From Nectonema munidae (taxonomy: Eukaryota > Nematomorpha > Nectonematoida > Nectonematidae): a stretch of 64,000 bases of DNA. Position 1 is the first letter of the stretch. Each line of letters opens with the position of its first letter. The stretch spans positions 124,001 to 188,000 of the forward strand of contig JAUIRK010001046.1 of assembly GCA_030549495.1 (NCBI GenBank). The letters are read 5' to 3'. Below are positions 33,073 to 44,219 of the stretch, piece after piece. The notes beneath the pieces are model-generated. The model had not been told where the DNA came from, ran no database searches, and saw nothing but the letters and a program-made list of their open reading frames with translations. The position numbers were made by a program, and so were the translations under genes.

Positions 33073-35345
33073 CACTGGTCAACACAATATTTTTGGCAGG
33101 CAAAGTGAGACTGGTTTCTGGGGTTTTCAAGGGCCTGAATAATCTGACATTTGTTTTAAGTTGGTCTAGTTTTGGAGATATCCAGGGGGGTCGTTCGTCG
33201 AAATCCCCATTCGGACCATAACTAAACTACAAAAAACGGCTAAATAGTGAAAAATGTCAGATATTGATTTTTATGATAATCAAAACCACAAAGACGTGTA
33301 AAATCTCAATCTAACAAGTTAAGTTAGATATAACATCATTTCATTTATCCTATAATAACTGAACCTTTTCATAGATTTCGAGAATATACAAAAAATTTGA
33401 AAAATTTACTGAATTTTAATGCAAAGCATTTATTATACACTAGATTCTTAGTTACAATGAACACACAAAACAATATTTTATTCACAAAAGTGAAATTGAC
33501 GTTTATACGATTTTCGCTGTGAGCAACTTTCGGACAGCTCTCAAAAGGTTCCAGCAGTAGTCTGCATCATGTGTCATCCCATTTGCCTTGATACCTCTCT
33601 TCCATTGTTTGATGTCTTGATGGAATCTCTCTCCTTGCTCCTCACTGTAATCACCAAGATTACCAGGAAATCTGTCGAGGTGGTAAACAAGAAATGAACT
33701 TTAATGTCACATTTGCCCTAGTTTTCGTATGCAGTAAGATCTTACAAATTGTTGTAATTATCAGTTTGTGATTTCCCAAAAAGTTTGTCACTACATCTGT
33801 GAAGGACACCCAAGATTTACTACCCTGTTCATATGATTAGTGAAGTCAGAATCCCTCATGAGGTTCGAATCTGAGGTCCATCGAAGATACCTTTAGCTTT
33901 TTCGATGGAAAGACCTGGAAATTGTGATATGTACTTGAAGCAATCCCCATCTTTGTTCAACCTTAACAAACTGTTCTGAGCTAGTTTTATGTGCAATGGA
34001 GGGAAGATGATTCTATCCCTGGGTACCAAAGGTCATTGATGACGTTGGTGTGCCCAGATTTCTCGTTCTGGATTCTCCCTTCTCCAGTGTGTTTCTTGCT
34101 CTGCTATCCCACAAACAAAGAAAGAGGGATACTTTGTGTACCCACTTTGTGACCAAGCAGAAAATTCACCATTTTCAAGTCCACACAAATCAGCCATTTA
34201 TGAGTGTTGTAATTTAGTTTTCAAGAACAAATTGGATACATCATACTCTTCTTCATCTTGGTAGAATGGCAATTGGTACAGGAGCAAACTTATTGATTAT
34301 GCAAAAGTAAACTTTTAGACTTGATTTCGAGCTATCTATAAAGAGACGCAATCTGTGGTCATATGACGAGATCCCCATGCAGTTAAGAAGTGAGAAACGT
34401 CATTACAAAAGACCAGTCATCTTCTTTAGAAAAGAAACGAAGCAATTTCCTTGTCTATAGTATGTTACTTTTGTGAGAATCAAGAATGTTTTCTCTTGGA
34501 GTCGTGATGCAAGAACTCAGACTGTCCTTCGACAAACAAAGGTCTCACTAGTCATTAAGTTCAGATTGATTGAAAAGTGAGGGATTTGAGGGTTCTTCAT
34601 AGTCACTACACTATCACCACTTGATATTGAAAGATCAGCTGGAATCTCTTCGGTTTCATCGATTTCAGGCAGACTGGTGAAAACAGCAGGTAGATCCTCA
34701 GAGGGAACAGGACGGATAGCAGAATCAGGCTCGATACTGAATTTGTTCTTGTGTTGTTAAACCCTATATCATTGATACAGAAGTAGCAGTCATCAAAATG
34801 ATCTTGGCTCTCTCCACACCATTGGTACACAAACTTCAACTTCATTACCATTGGTCCAACCGCGGAGACTTCTACAGGTTTGCACCATATGTGGGGCCCA
34901 AGACTTATCTTGGTCACCTAGTTTCATATCGAAGTATGTTTGTACGCCCTCTTGACAAAGTCTGTAATATTCCTCTTTTGTTGTGCCATCATATACTGTC
35001 CACAGATGTAACAAAAGACATCCGGTTCATATCTACAACTCTTAGAAGAATCATTTTTCTCTGGAACTCATTTTAACTCTGGAATAAAAAAGGAAAAGAA
35101 TTAAAAGAAAATTCTTAAATACTGTTTTAAAAACCTAATAATAATAATTATTATGTATTTTCTGATATTATTATTTATGTTTATATTGAAGTATTTCAGG
35201 AGAATTTTAGCAGTTTAGGTTATTTGAGGCTATCAGTATCTTCTAAACTAGAGCCAATCAACAAAACAATGTTATATTCGTAATCAGGTTCAAAAAGAAA
35301 ACACTTAGATGTCTGAAAAAAAAAATAAAAATTTGTTGACCAGTG
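33073..35345 (-). mobile_element. CACTA-like DNA transposon, both ends present, decayed
   Basis: Ends CACTGGTCAACA and its inverse TGTTGACCAGTG, flanked by a 3-bp duplication TTA (33070-33072, 35346-35348). The CAC start and 3-bp duplication suggest the CACTA/EnSpm group (inference). The minus strand carries a decayed protein known across arthropod and cnidarian genomes as an uncharacterised repeat-borne protein. Confidence 0.85.
33490..35040 (-). pseudogene. transposon-encoded protein remnant of the CACTA-like element
   Basis: Minus strand from right to left: an N-terminal CRSLRGWTNGNEVEVCVPMV block (34793-35014) and QDHFDDCYFCINDIGF; then, broken across frames, ICVDLKMVNFLLG (around 34170), an eroded S-M-D-L-R-F-E-P-H-E stretch near 33880 and NFLGNHKL (around 33770); then a C-terminal VYHLDRFPGNLGDYSEEQGE followed by RFHQDIKQWKRG (around 33600-33690) and DADYCWNLL. 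The HLDxFPxNLG..SEExGERFHQDI block is the family's strongest signature and probably catalytic. Many stops and frame changes; not functional. Confidence 0.8.
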
Positions 35346-35394
35346 TTATTCGTCATAAATGCAAAAAGTGACTTCATCTTTTTATCAAACATGC

Positions 35395-35465
35395 CTGGGG
35401 CTTGAGGAGAAAGCAAATAATAATAATAATTAATGTATGAAGGGGTCGAAGGCTTAAAAAGTTTG
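35395..35465. mobile_element. solo hAT-like terminus
   Basis: Minus strand CAGGGATCCTCAAACTTTTT, a common hAT-MITE end, next to CTAGAGC. No partner end found. Confidence 0.45.
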
Positions 35466-35469
35466 AGGA

Positions 35470-36810
35470 TCCCTGCTCTAGATAAACTAAGTTTCCCGCG
35501 CCTGATTAGAAAACATCTTTTAACACCGCAAGCATGCCTTCCTGCGAATTTGAGAGGTATATGATTTCTGTATAAATTTTTAAATTTTCAAGTCAACTCC
35601 AAAAATTGTATTTAAATATTTGTATGCTGTTATCCATCACTTGAAAATGGAGTCGCCTTTTTCCAATTAACGTTTCTCTGCAAAATAATAAGTATTGCCT
35701 TTATTTTTCCAATTTTAAATTTTTTTAGCTCAATAAAGTCACTTTTTTCTGTAAAAAAAGAATACTTTTAAAAATCTTTTTTGAATTCCTTCTTTCTAAA
35801 TTTTTACATGGCAATTTTCTTTCATTTTTGATATTTCGTTTACCTTTTCAAGCTCATTAAATAAAATAATTCGCGGTGAATTAAATTACAAATTTCATTT
35901 AAAAGATATAGCATGTTTCGTTTTCAAAACCGGAGCCTTTTAAATTCGCTATCTAGCCGCGATGTTTTTAAGTGGCACAACTGTTTAACAAAAATTATTC
36001 AAGAACGAATTGTGTTTGAAAATAAAAAAGTTTCTAAAGTTTGGAATTATATATACAATCTAAATTAGTACAAAAAAGCTTTTCGCAAATATAGAAAATA
36101 TTACCTTATTTCTCATAAACTATTTTATGTTTTAATATAATTCTTGCTATCTTAGCAAAAATGATTACAACTTACATTTAAAATTGAACAAATTTCTATC
36201 AATTCATTCTTCGATAAAGAGATACGTATGTGTAAGATTTCCATTTTAAAATATTTTTATATCACTTTTTTCATTGTTTAAGGACAATTTTTTTACTATA
36301 AAGTCAATAAACAATTTGTGTGTCAAATTTTTATTTAAATTTAATTTTAAATAATTTGCTAAATTTATTAAGATGGCTTAAAAAGAATAAATGAATCCTG
36401 AACAAGTTCAGAAAAAAGAGTTTCTTCAGAGGAAAAAAAATCTGAGTGTATTCAACAACAATAAGCAAAAAAGTTCTACTTTGATTGCTATTGTTGACTA
36501 CTTCCATATTTCTTATTTCTCTAAAGAAAGCACTCTTTTGCCGAAAATGGTTAAAAAACTCATTTATTCTTTTTAAATCATAAATTTTGCAAATTTTATT
36601 CGTTTATCAAATCTGAAAATTGTAAAATATGTTAGTTAGTAGATTAAAATCACTGAAACAGATCATTTAACTGTAAAATAAATAAAAAACATGTTTATAT
36701 TTACGACAATCTAACTAATTAAAGAAGTGTTAATATTAATTCAGAATATATAAAAAAAAATCAGTAGATAGAGTTTGTAGGAGTACCAACAACTTTAATC
36801 AAAAATATTT
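35470..36810. other. intergenic or intron, AT-rich
   Basis: No coding or repeat signal that I can support. Confidence 0.4.
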
Positions 36811-36811
36811 G

Positions 36812-37035
36812 TCAGTAGATGGCTTAGTGGTAGGAGCGTGGGGTCTCGATCCAGATAGTCGGGGTTCGATTCCTGTTCGTGAATATCCTTACCATCTGTT
36901 TAGCCTAGGATGCGATACCGGTGACTACTAAAAAATACATTGAAGTTGCCTCGATAAAGTATTTGTATTGAACAAGGATGTAGTCATCTGCATCATAGAA
37001 GCAAACTGATGGAGTTAAAGCCTTAATCCAAATTA
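36812..37035 (+). mobile_element. tRNA-headed SINE
   Basis: Pol III A box TGGCTTAGTGG (36820-36830) and B box GGTTCGATTCC (36863-36873) with normal spacing, followed by a body with CCTAGGATGCGATACCGGTG. The T stem is mispaired, so it is a SINE head and not a tRNA gene. Related B box and GGATGCGGTA words occur at 196-233. Confidence 0.75.
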
Positions 37036-38076
37036 TTAATAAAGCTTAAATTTATGAAGTTTTAGGTTTTAATGACTCCATCCCATAATCAGTTTTAACT
37101 GAGGTAAACGATTTCCTCATTTTACGCTATTCTATACCAGAAAGAGACGAGAAAGTACAGATAAGTGTGCATATCGACAACAAATTACAATTCTCGCGTG
37201 TTCGAGTGGGTATAATTCGTTACGTACTTTCATGATTACTTGATCTCATCTGTTTTTTGAGATCAAATTGAAATTGAAAAATGAAGCCCTTAAAATTGAG
37301 AAAGATATACACATATCTTCTTAGACCTAGCGCCAAAAACCGCTTTATAGTTTGAAGGTAATGATTTTGAACCAATTAAATAAAGAAGTTAGTAAACCTC
37401 ACAATAAGAGCCAATCAATGACAAGCTTTGACATCATGCATCTCTTCGGTAATTCACAGTGACGCGAATAACTGGAACCCAGATCTAACTTGTGAGTGCT
37501 TTAAGCGGCACATTATTGGCTCTCCTTATATGATGATGAATACCTAGATGCTTTATTTCTGCGATACGCGTGTGAGTTTAAATCTCATGGGTTGCTGTTG
37601 CCGATTGCATATTTTTATGCACACGTAACATGTCTTGCTTAGTAAAAAGCTTAAATAGTCTTCAAGTTTTGTCTGCAAATTTGTGTAGCTAGATCAGGCA
37701 TTTTTCACCATACTGCCTTGTATATGAGAATAAGCTTGCTTTTAAAAATGATAGTGAAACACTCCTTTTTGAGAATTTATAGAAAAAAACTAATATGTGA
37801 AGAATATAAAAGTTTATACATCAGTAATAAGATTTTTAAGAAATCGGAACTAAAATTCTAATATGCCAAGTGTATTTATATTTTTGCACTAAGAAACTTT
37901 GACCAAAATAGTATTTGGAAGAAAATACGCATGTACTTTAAATTTTTATTAAAAAAATTTTTTTAATTTTTGTGTATGGATAACACCTAGGTTAGACAAA
38001 TGTAAATTTTTATTTTTTTCTAACAATCTTTAATTATTATTGAACTAATAAAAGTTAGAAAATCAAAATAACTTAC
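37036..38076. other. likely intron or flank of minus-strand secreted-protein genes
   Basis: No exon could be supported. It should contain or lead to the partner of the signal-peptide exon at 38077. Confidence 0.35.
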
Positions 38077-38148
38077 AGTCGCATTTGTATCTTCTATGAG
38101 CTTTGCAAACAAAAATATTATGAGAACTAAGAGAGTTGAATGCTTCAT
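38077..38148 (-). CDS. signal-peptide first coding exon of a secreted protein
   Basis: ATG at 38148 in the minus strand; translation MKHSTLLVLIIFLFAKLIED then TNAT, 24 codons, ending in a consensus donor ACT|GTAAGT. Basic n-region (K2, H3), a 14-residue hydrophobic core and small residues near the exon end make a classical signal peptide. TTTGCATTTTAG just before the ATG may be a splice acceptor, so the 5' UTR may be interrupted. Phase 0 out. The Kazal exon at 30704-30870 needs phase 1, so at least one unseen exon separates them, or they are different genes. Confidence 0.65.
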
Positions 38149-38179
38149 TCTAAAATGCAAAGAAACGGCGAGATGAGGA

Positions 38180-38640
38180 GCTTGTGCGAAGTGTAAAGAA
38201 GCAAAGTGTTGTCAACAACAAAATGTTATCCTTCAAGGAGTTTTGTGAATTCCAAAAGTCGTAAACATTTCGCCACTATATTTCTCCGCTTAGTCATAAA
38301 ACTCTCTCTCTACTTTCGATTGGTTGATTCAAAGATACGCGGAGTTGATAAGTGTGTGCAAAGTGTAAAGAAACAAACTGTTGTCAACAACAAAATGTTA
38401 TTAATCTCTGTGACTTCCTAGAGTCATTTCGCCACTATATTTATCCGCTTAGTCATAAAACTCTCTCTCTACTTTCAATTGGTTGATGCAAAGATAAGTG
38501 TGTGCAAAGTGTAAACAAACAAACTGTTGTCAACAACAAAATGTTATTAATCGTTGTGACTTCCTAGAGTCGTAAGCATTTCGCCACAACATCTTTCTCC
38601 TTACTTTCGATTGGTTGGATAAAATAAGGGTATTTGTATT
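38180..38640 (-). promoter_or_regulatory. tripled ~155-bp repeat upstream of the signal-peptide exon
   Basis: Three imperfect tandem copies sharing GTTGTCAACAACAAAATGTT, ATTTCGCCACTATATTT and ACTTTCGATTGGTTGA. On the minus (gene) strand each has an AACCAAT box (CCAAT-type) and two have ATAAATATAG or GAAATATAG (TATA-like). It sits 30-490 bp upstream of the ATG at 38148, so it is promoter-side. The TTGTTGTTGACAACAG motif is palindromic. Confidence 0.6.
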
Positions 38641-39156
38641 AAAGTAATTATCTGGATGAACTGAATATCGGCGAAGCAATAAGGAATAAGGCGTATTGCT
38701 TCAAAAACTTCTTAGCGGAAATTGTAAATTCAGCAAAAATTTCAAAAAATTTATCTCATGTTTTTTTTCAAGTGACTTTATTTTAAATACTTCAGTCCTC
38801 CGTCAAAATAAAAGTTAATATTTAAAAAAATGTTTATGAACATTTTGACCCCCCTTCTTTGTATAGTTCAATCAGAACTAGTTTCATTTCCTGAAAGAAG
38901 ATTTGTAATTCAGATCTGCGTACATGTCCTTGTGGATACCACTAATACTCTAGTAGGGAGTGATTTTGTAAGACAATTTTTAAAAAATGTTTAAAATCGC
39001 CCTGAGGTAAATTTACTTGTAGATCCACGCCTGTATACAGCCTCTCATCATACTCTAACTACAGGGGGCGAGGGAAGGGCAAAACTAGATTTAATGGGTC
39101 CTGGAGTTTATAAATTTGTATAGATCAAGAGAGTTGGATGGGTAGGGGGATCAGCG
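38641..39156. other. intergenic
   Basis: No supported feature. Confidence 0.4.
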
Positions 39157-39163
39157 TCTAAAT

Positions 39164-39550
39164 CAGTGATTCTTAATCTGGGGTCCATGGACCCATAAGT
39201 AGTTCATGGCTCCATCTTAGGGGGTCCGTGAAGAGTTTTTCATTTTTGTAAAAAAAACTTAAAGTAAGTGAAAAAAGTCTGCCCTAATTATTTAACTTTT
39301 AAAATTTGAATAAGTAACAAGCGATGATCCTTTGTCTTTTCTCCTTGAATTTACGTAAAATTTGCTTTGCTGCGTGTATTTGACGTCATTTGAGATCAAA
39401 TAATTCATGTCAATAAAATAAAGTACAAATATTAATTTTCATGCGAAGTTGTTTTTATGGCCTTTTATGCGAAAGTGTCCTTTTAGGGGATCCAAAGCTT
39501 TCAGCAACTTCTTAAAGTGGTACATGACTGAATAAAGGTTAAACTCCTGG
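39164..39550. mobile_element. non-autonomous hAT element
   Basis: Ends CAGTGATTCTTAATCTGGGG and, inverted, CCAGGAGTTTAACCTTTATT, flanked by TCTAAAT (39157-39163 and 39551-39557), the core of an 8-bp hAT duplication. 387 bp, non-coding. Confidence 0.85.
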
Positions 39551-39879
39551 TCTAAATAACCCCCCTTATCAACCGAACTCTATGCACATATATATATATA
39601 TAAGAGTCTGTGTGTGTGCTTCTCTCGAATCTGCGATTGCTAAAAACTAAGTTACTTAACTAAACAAATTAGTTAAATCAATTAATAATGGTTGAAGTTT
39701 ATAGGCCGAACATATTCGTAATTTTAAGCTCTTCGTTTTTTTTACGAAATCTCACGTTCCCAATATTTTTATGAATCTTTTTTAGTTAAATGTAAATGTA
39801 GAAACAATTCGGTCTCTGGATAATTGAGTCTCTAATTCAATTTAATTATTAGAGAACTTTCAGATTAGATTTAAGAAAG

Positions 39880-40985
39880 TTGATTGGTCATGGATATGAT
39901 GGTTGCGCAGTAATGGCAAAAAAAATTGATGGTGTTCAAACTGAGACAAAGTGACTTTATCCAAGAGCTGTACTTTTCCATTGTGCAGCTAATAGTCTAA
40001 ATTTTGTCGAACGATCTTAAGCTGTTTCTGAAATTGTATTGGAACTGTTAAAACTATTATAAATTTTTTTCGCAAAAGCTGTCAAAAGTGACGTTTGATT
40101 CTAAATGTGCCTTTACTGAGTGAAACACGCTGGACTTCATAGTATAAAAGTATTTGAGATTTTTTTCATAATTTAAAAAAAAATTCGCTAAACTTTGTGA
40201 TCTTAGTTCTTTAGCTGATGGAAAGACGACTTAGAAGCTCATCATTTGGAATGTGCTTCAAGGTCAATAACATTTCTTTTTGCCTAATAATAATTTCGTG
40301 CCATTTAGTAAGACTTGACGCTGTAACAAACGCTCTTCGGGCTGTACAACTTGATATTATGCAATGATTGCATGCAAGAAATTTTAAATATATTTACAGC
40401 TCACAGAAATATTGCTCAAGAAAAATTTCATGAATTTTTTGTGAAGTAAAACTTCTTGTAGTAAAATTAAGTATTGCACTTCCCAAAAATTATAGAGAAA
40501 ATTTTTGTTCTAATATTGGTGTTGAAAATATCGAAGATTATTTCCATGGAATAATTTTTATTCCATATTTAGATTCTTTAATATCTTCATTTGAAAGTGA
40601 ATTTGCGGGTGAGAACAGAAAATCACTTAAGTTTTACGCAACTCATCTATCAGAAACTTCAACATAATTTGGTAATATGTTCAAAAAAGCATGATTATCA
40701 GTTTGAGCACGGATTTTAAAGCTTGCTTGTACATACAGATTTCTTTTCTTCTATAAAAAAAAGCTATTTACACTGCTTTAACTTTGCCAATATCAACATG
40801 TATTAGAGAAATCATTCAGAACTATGAAAAGAGTAAAGAGATAATTAAGATGAACAATATGGCTGTTTGACTGGACTTTGTATCATGAATTTACATTACA
40901 AAAGAATTTACCAAGATAAAGATGACTGCCATATTTGGACAAAAACCAAGACGATTGCAATATTTATATCACAAGTACGAGGAAT
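39880..40985 (+). pseudogene. hAT transposase remnant, ZMYM1/TTF-type
   Basis: The plus strand reads LIGHGYDGCAVMAKKIDGVQ then LYPRAVLFHCAANSLNF (39880-40010), the family block with catalytic Asp (GYDG) and the C/H motif (HCAANSLN). Further right are FRTMKRVKR-like and DLEAHHLECASRS pieces. In-frame stops throughout. No terminal repeats recognised. Confidence 0.75.
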
Positions 40986-42764
40986 AAATTGATTTAATAT
41001 TTTCAAAAATATAACTGTGAGTAAATTTTTATTATGAGAATCCTTAGATTTATCTTTATGACACTAATTTTGAGTGAAAACATTTATAAATTTTATGAAA
41101 TGTACTAAGATGACCGATAACGCGAAGAGGAAGAAAAAGATGGCCGGTGGAAGGTCGAAATCATTTATGAAAGAATTGGTATTCAAAAGATAATGTGAAA
41201 TTTTTTTATAATATGTCGATTTATGTATACAAATAAAATTCGATATCTCTTTATAACTGAAAATATTCTAAAACTCTTGCAGGAAAAATTATTTAAATTA
41301 AAAAGCTAAGCAAAGAGGAATGAATGAGAATGAAATGTAAGAATGTTGAAATACAAAGAATAAAGAATGAAAAGAATATGAATCAAAATACTCAAATTCT
41401 TAGAAGAAGAAATATTCTAAGGATCATTTGCTACACATCTAAAGAGTATGGATTGAGTAACATATCACATCTAACTATGAAGGTACTTAACTTATATAAG
41501 ACATAGAAAGGCGTGCTAAAGGAAGATAAAATTGCCAATAAAATAGGAAGATTATATTATTATTTTCTCATAAAAATGACGTGTAGGTTCATCCTCACAA
41601 TGAATGTAGTAATCATCAATAATGGAATTCTATACTTCCTATGGAATTCTTCTATAATTCCTATGCAATTATTTATGCTGTGATTTAAATATCTCTTACA
41701 GGATATTCTTAAAAGGATACGAAAGTAGAGCAGCTAAACGGTCCGAAAATGTGCCGCGTATTTTTGTAGAAAACAAATTTTCAAGTTTATTCTCAATAGT
41801 TTTATTTATTACTTTATTTTATCCAATATGAATTCTGCTCCTTACATAGAAAATTCGAAAAACTTGCTCGAATATCGATGGAGGAATATCGATGACACCA
41901 AATTTAGTGGGATGAACCTCTAAATGACGCGTTGAAGGGTAAATGGGCTAATGTTTTCAAGAGTCTGCGAAAACTTAAGAATGTTCTTTTTCCACGAGCT
42001 TTAGAGGAAAACGATAATAATATTTGGTAGTGCGTTTTTCAGACAACTCAAGCCAAGCATTTGCCACGTGTGCTGCGTATATGAATTGAATAACAATGAA
42101 GTGAAGTCTAATCTGTTTAAGCGAGACAGTCTGAGGACCGCGTTTAAGTGGCTCACTTAGGGATAAAACAAAAGATTTTAATCTTTTCATTTAAAATATG
42201 GTTGAGATCTATTCAAATAATTTTAAAACTAGTTTGCCCAAAGTAAGCAAAAAATTAAGTTCAAATAAAAAATAATTTTATTTATAATTTATTACTTAGA
42301 TATCAAATATTTATTAACATTTTTTTCAAACTATAAGAACTGTACTTTTATTATAATCTTCAAGATTATCAAAGTCGTCATTATTATAAGGGAGAGGGAG
42401 AAGTAATTACCCGGTTATGTCGAATTTGACAGTTCTTAGTGGAAGGGTAGGAAAAATTTGAGAGCACAAAACGACATACTCCGACTTAGAAGATCATAAG
42501 AGATCTCAGCTAGTTGATATGTTGAGCATGGCATCAACTACTCCAAATATTAAATTAACTGAACACAACATGCAAGCATACTTGAACATCACACACAACT
42601 GGTGGACTTAGTACTCAACACTAGCAAATCACAGTCTACTTTATTCGCTCGAGCAATCACTGAACACAGCACAAGACTCAATCTTACAATAAAGAACAAT
42701 TTAATCAACACAAATTCAAGTATTAGCAGAGCCCGAATGGGTAAACACAAGGTCCTATAATAAA
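40986..42764. other. intergenic
   Basis: AT-rich. Open frames at 41324-41506 (plus) and 41975-42190 (minus) have no recognisable domain and are not called as genes. Confidence 0.4.
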
Positions 42765-43724
42765 GAATTCGAGTCAAAACGCCTGAAAACCAAAACGCCC
42801 GAAACCAAAACGCACGATACCAAAACACCAGATACAAGAACGCCTGGAATTTGAATCTACAAAAAATATTTAAAAATTTAAGATTTCTTCTTGTATCTAC
42901 GCTTTTTTCTAATTATTATCTTATATTTTTCTAAGAAGATGTTAAATTTGACACTTTGTTGTTTCACATGCTTAAAAAACAGATAGTACAAGTTTCCTAA
43001 TTTATCGATCTTATCGAATGGAACTACTCCTGAAATTTTGAAATAAAATCAGAAATTATTTATATTCTTGTTTTCCTGTTTTAATTAGTCCCATCTTTTC
43101 TGGTTTCAAACTGATTTTCAGTTTAAATTGGTAATTTAATTGTTTTCAAACCAAAGAAATAATGTATTTTTGTATGATCACTTTTATCTTTCAAGTCAAA
43201 ATCGTGCCGGTTTTTTACCCTGGTTTTCTTCCTCTGAAGAATTAAAAGGTTTTTACGGTTAGGTAGTGTTCTAGCGACCCGATTCTACGTGGTTAGTAAT
43301 CAAGCTATCACTAGACAATACGTTTGTTTCCCAAATTGGGAGCGTTCGCGTTAAAATTGTATCTTTCACTCAGTTGTATTTATATATTGTAACATAAATT
43401 CTTGTAAAATAATATATATAACAAGGTATAGCTATGCAGTAACAAGGGCCGGTGGGTGTTTAGTGGGATGGAAAGTCCAGTTAGACTTGAACTCAGCATT
43501 CCGGGCGGGCCACGATATCCGAAAGGATGGGTGCGAACGCCACAAAACAACTTAATTAATTAATTAATAATTAAGTCAAATTGATCACTATCATTTCGTG
43601 TCAAATCGACCGTTTTGAAAACTCTCGAAATAGAATAAACTTCAAAAAATAGTAACACCCGAATTATTATTTTCGAGCGTTTTGGTTTCGGGCATTTTGA
43701 TTTTCGGACGTTTTTACCCGGCAC
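42765..43724. mobile_element. foldback-like DNA transposon family Y, copy 2 (reverse orientation)
   Basis: Left end GAATTCGAGTCAAAACG and right end, inverted, GTGCCGGGTAAAAACG, with the same CCGAAACCAAAACG-type subrepeats as 31963-32836. The flanks TATAATAAA and CATAATGGA agree at 6 of 9 positions, a worn 9-bp duplication. It contains a separate 372-bp insertion at 43201-43572. Confidence 0.88.
43201..43572 (+). mobile_element. retroposon-like insertion nested in family Y copy 2
   Basis: Flanked by AAGTCAAA (43193-43200 and 43573-43580). Copy 1 of family Y has this site once (on its other strand), proving insertion. It ends in a (TTAA)n tail before the duplication and is GC-richer inside (GGGCGGGCCACGATATCCG). 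Probably a SINE or a 5'-truncated LINE end; no convincing Pol III boxes on the plus strand. Confidence 0.75.
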
Positions 43725-43808
43725 CATAATGGAATACAGATCCACAATATGGAGCACGCTTATATCACAATGCAACATGACAAAATTACAAACCATTCAA
43801 ATACAGCA

Positions 43809-43862
43809 TTACTTATAGCAACCGCCCAAACATTCTACACCTAATCTCCTTCCAAGAACACA
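43809..43862 (-). CDS. possible terminal exon of a short Cys-containing peptide
   Basis: After an acceptor CTATTTTTTATCAG the minus strand reads, in phase 0, CVLGRRLGVECLGGCYK and stop. In the phase offered by the candidate first exon at 44123-44219 it would instead read CSWKEIRCRMFGRLL and stop. There is no homology; kept only because of its position 260 bp downstream of a signal-peptide-like exon. Confidence 0.2.
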   Translation of the reverse strand, partial: CVLGRRLGVECLGGCYK

Positions 43863-44122
43863 CTGATAAAAAATAGATAAATAGAAGATTTGTAAGTGAA
43901 CCCCATGTTTTTTGTATGTTTTATTTTCTTGATATCCAAAAAAAAAAAGTGTCACAAACTTGAAATTTAACGGCATGAAAATATCATGCTTTTGAAAAGG
44001 CAAAAAAAAATTGTCCATTACTACAACATGATCTCTTTTAAAAATACCTACTTTTTCAAAAGCCTGTCCCTGACTTTTTATTGATTAAAAAAAAAGAAAA
44101 TGAAGTTAGAAAATTTACTCAC

Positions 44123-44219
44123 GCCATAAGACTAAAGAGATTGAGAATGATAACGCAGAAAAAAGAAAGACTGATTTTATTATAGTGATGATTTTTTTTG
44201 CAAATACCTCACAACTCAT
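44123..44219 (-). CDS. candidate signal-peptide first exon
   Basis: ATG at 44219; translation MSCEVFAKKIITIIKSVFLF then SALSFSISLVLW, ending in a consensus donor GC|GTGAGT with one base carried over (phase 1). Basic n-region then about 20 hydrophobic residues, suitable as a signal peptide or membrane anchor. Phase 1 is what the Kazal exon at 30704-30870 requires (the join would give His-Tyr-Cys-Val-Cys), but the intron would be 13.2 kb and span another first exon. Chance is possible in AT-rich DNA. Confidence 0.4.

Noticed and set aside
34606-35014. Minus-strand frames as a host gene
   Set aside because: They lie between CACTGGTCAACA inverted ends and match a transposon-borne protein.
36812-36885. 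tRNA gene suggested by good A and B boxes
   Set aside because: The T stem and acceptor do not pair and the sequence continues into a SINE body.
38077-38148. Direct splice of this signal-peptide exon to the Kazal exon at 30870
   Set aside because: Phases disagree (0 versus 1); at least one more exon would be needed.
41975-42190. 71-codon minus-strand frame
   Set aside because: No domain, no splice context, codon use like the surrounding AT-rich DNA.
43201-43572. tRNA-derived SINE with a minus-strand B-box-like GAGTTCAAGTCTAAC
   Set aside because: The (TTAA)n tail puts the 3' end on the other side and no A box is convincing, so the class is left open.
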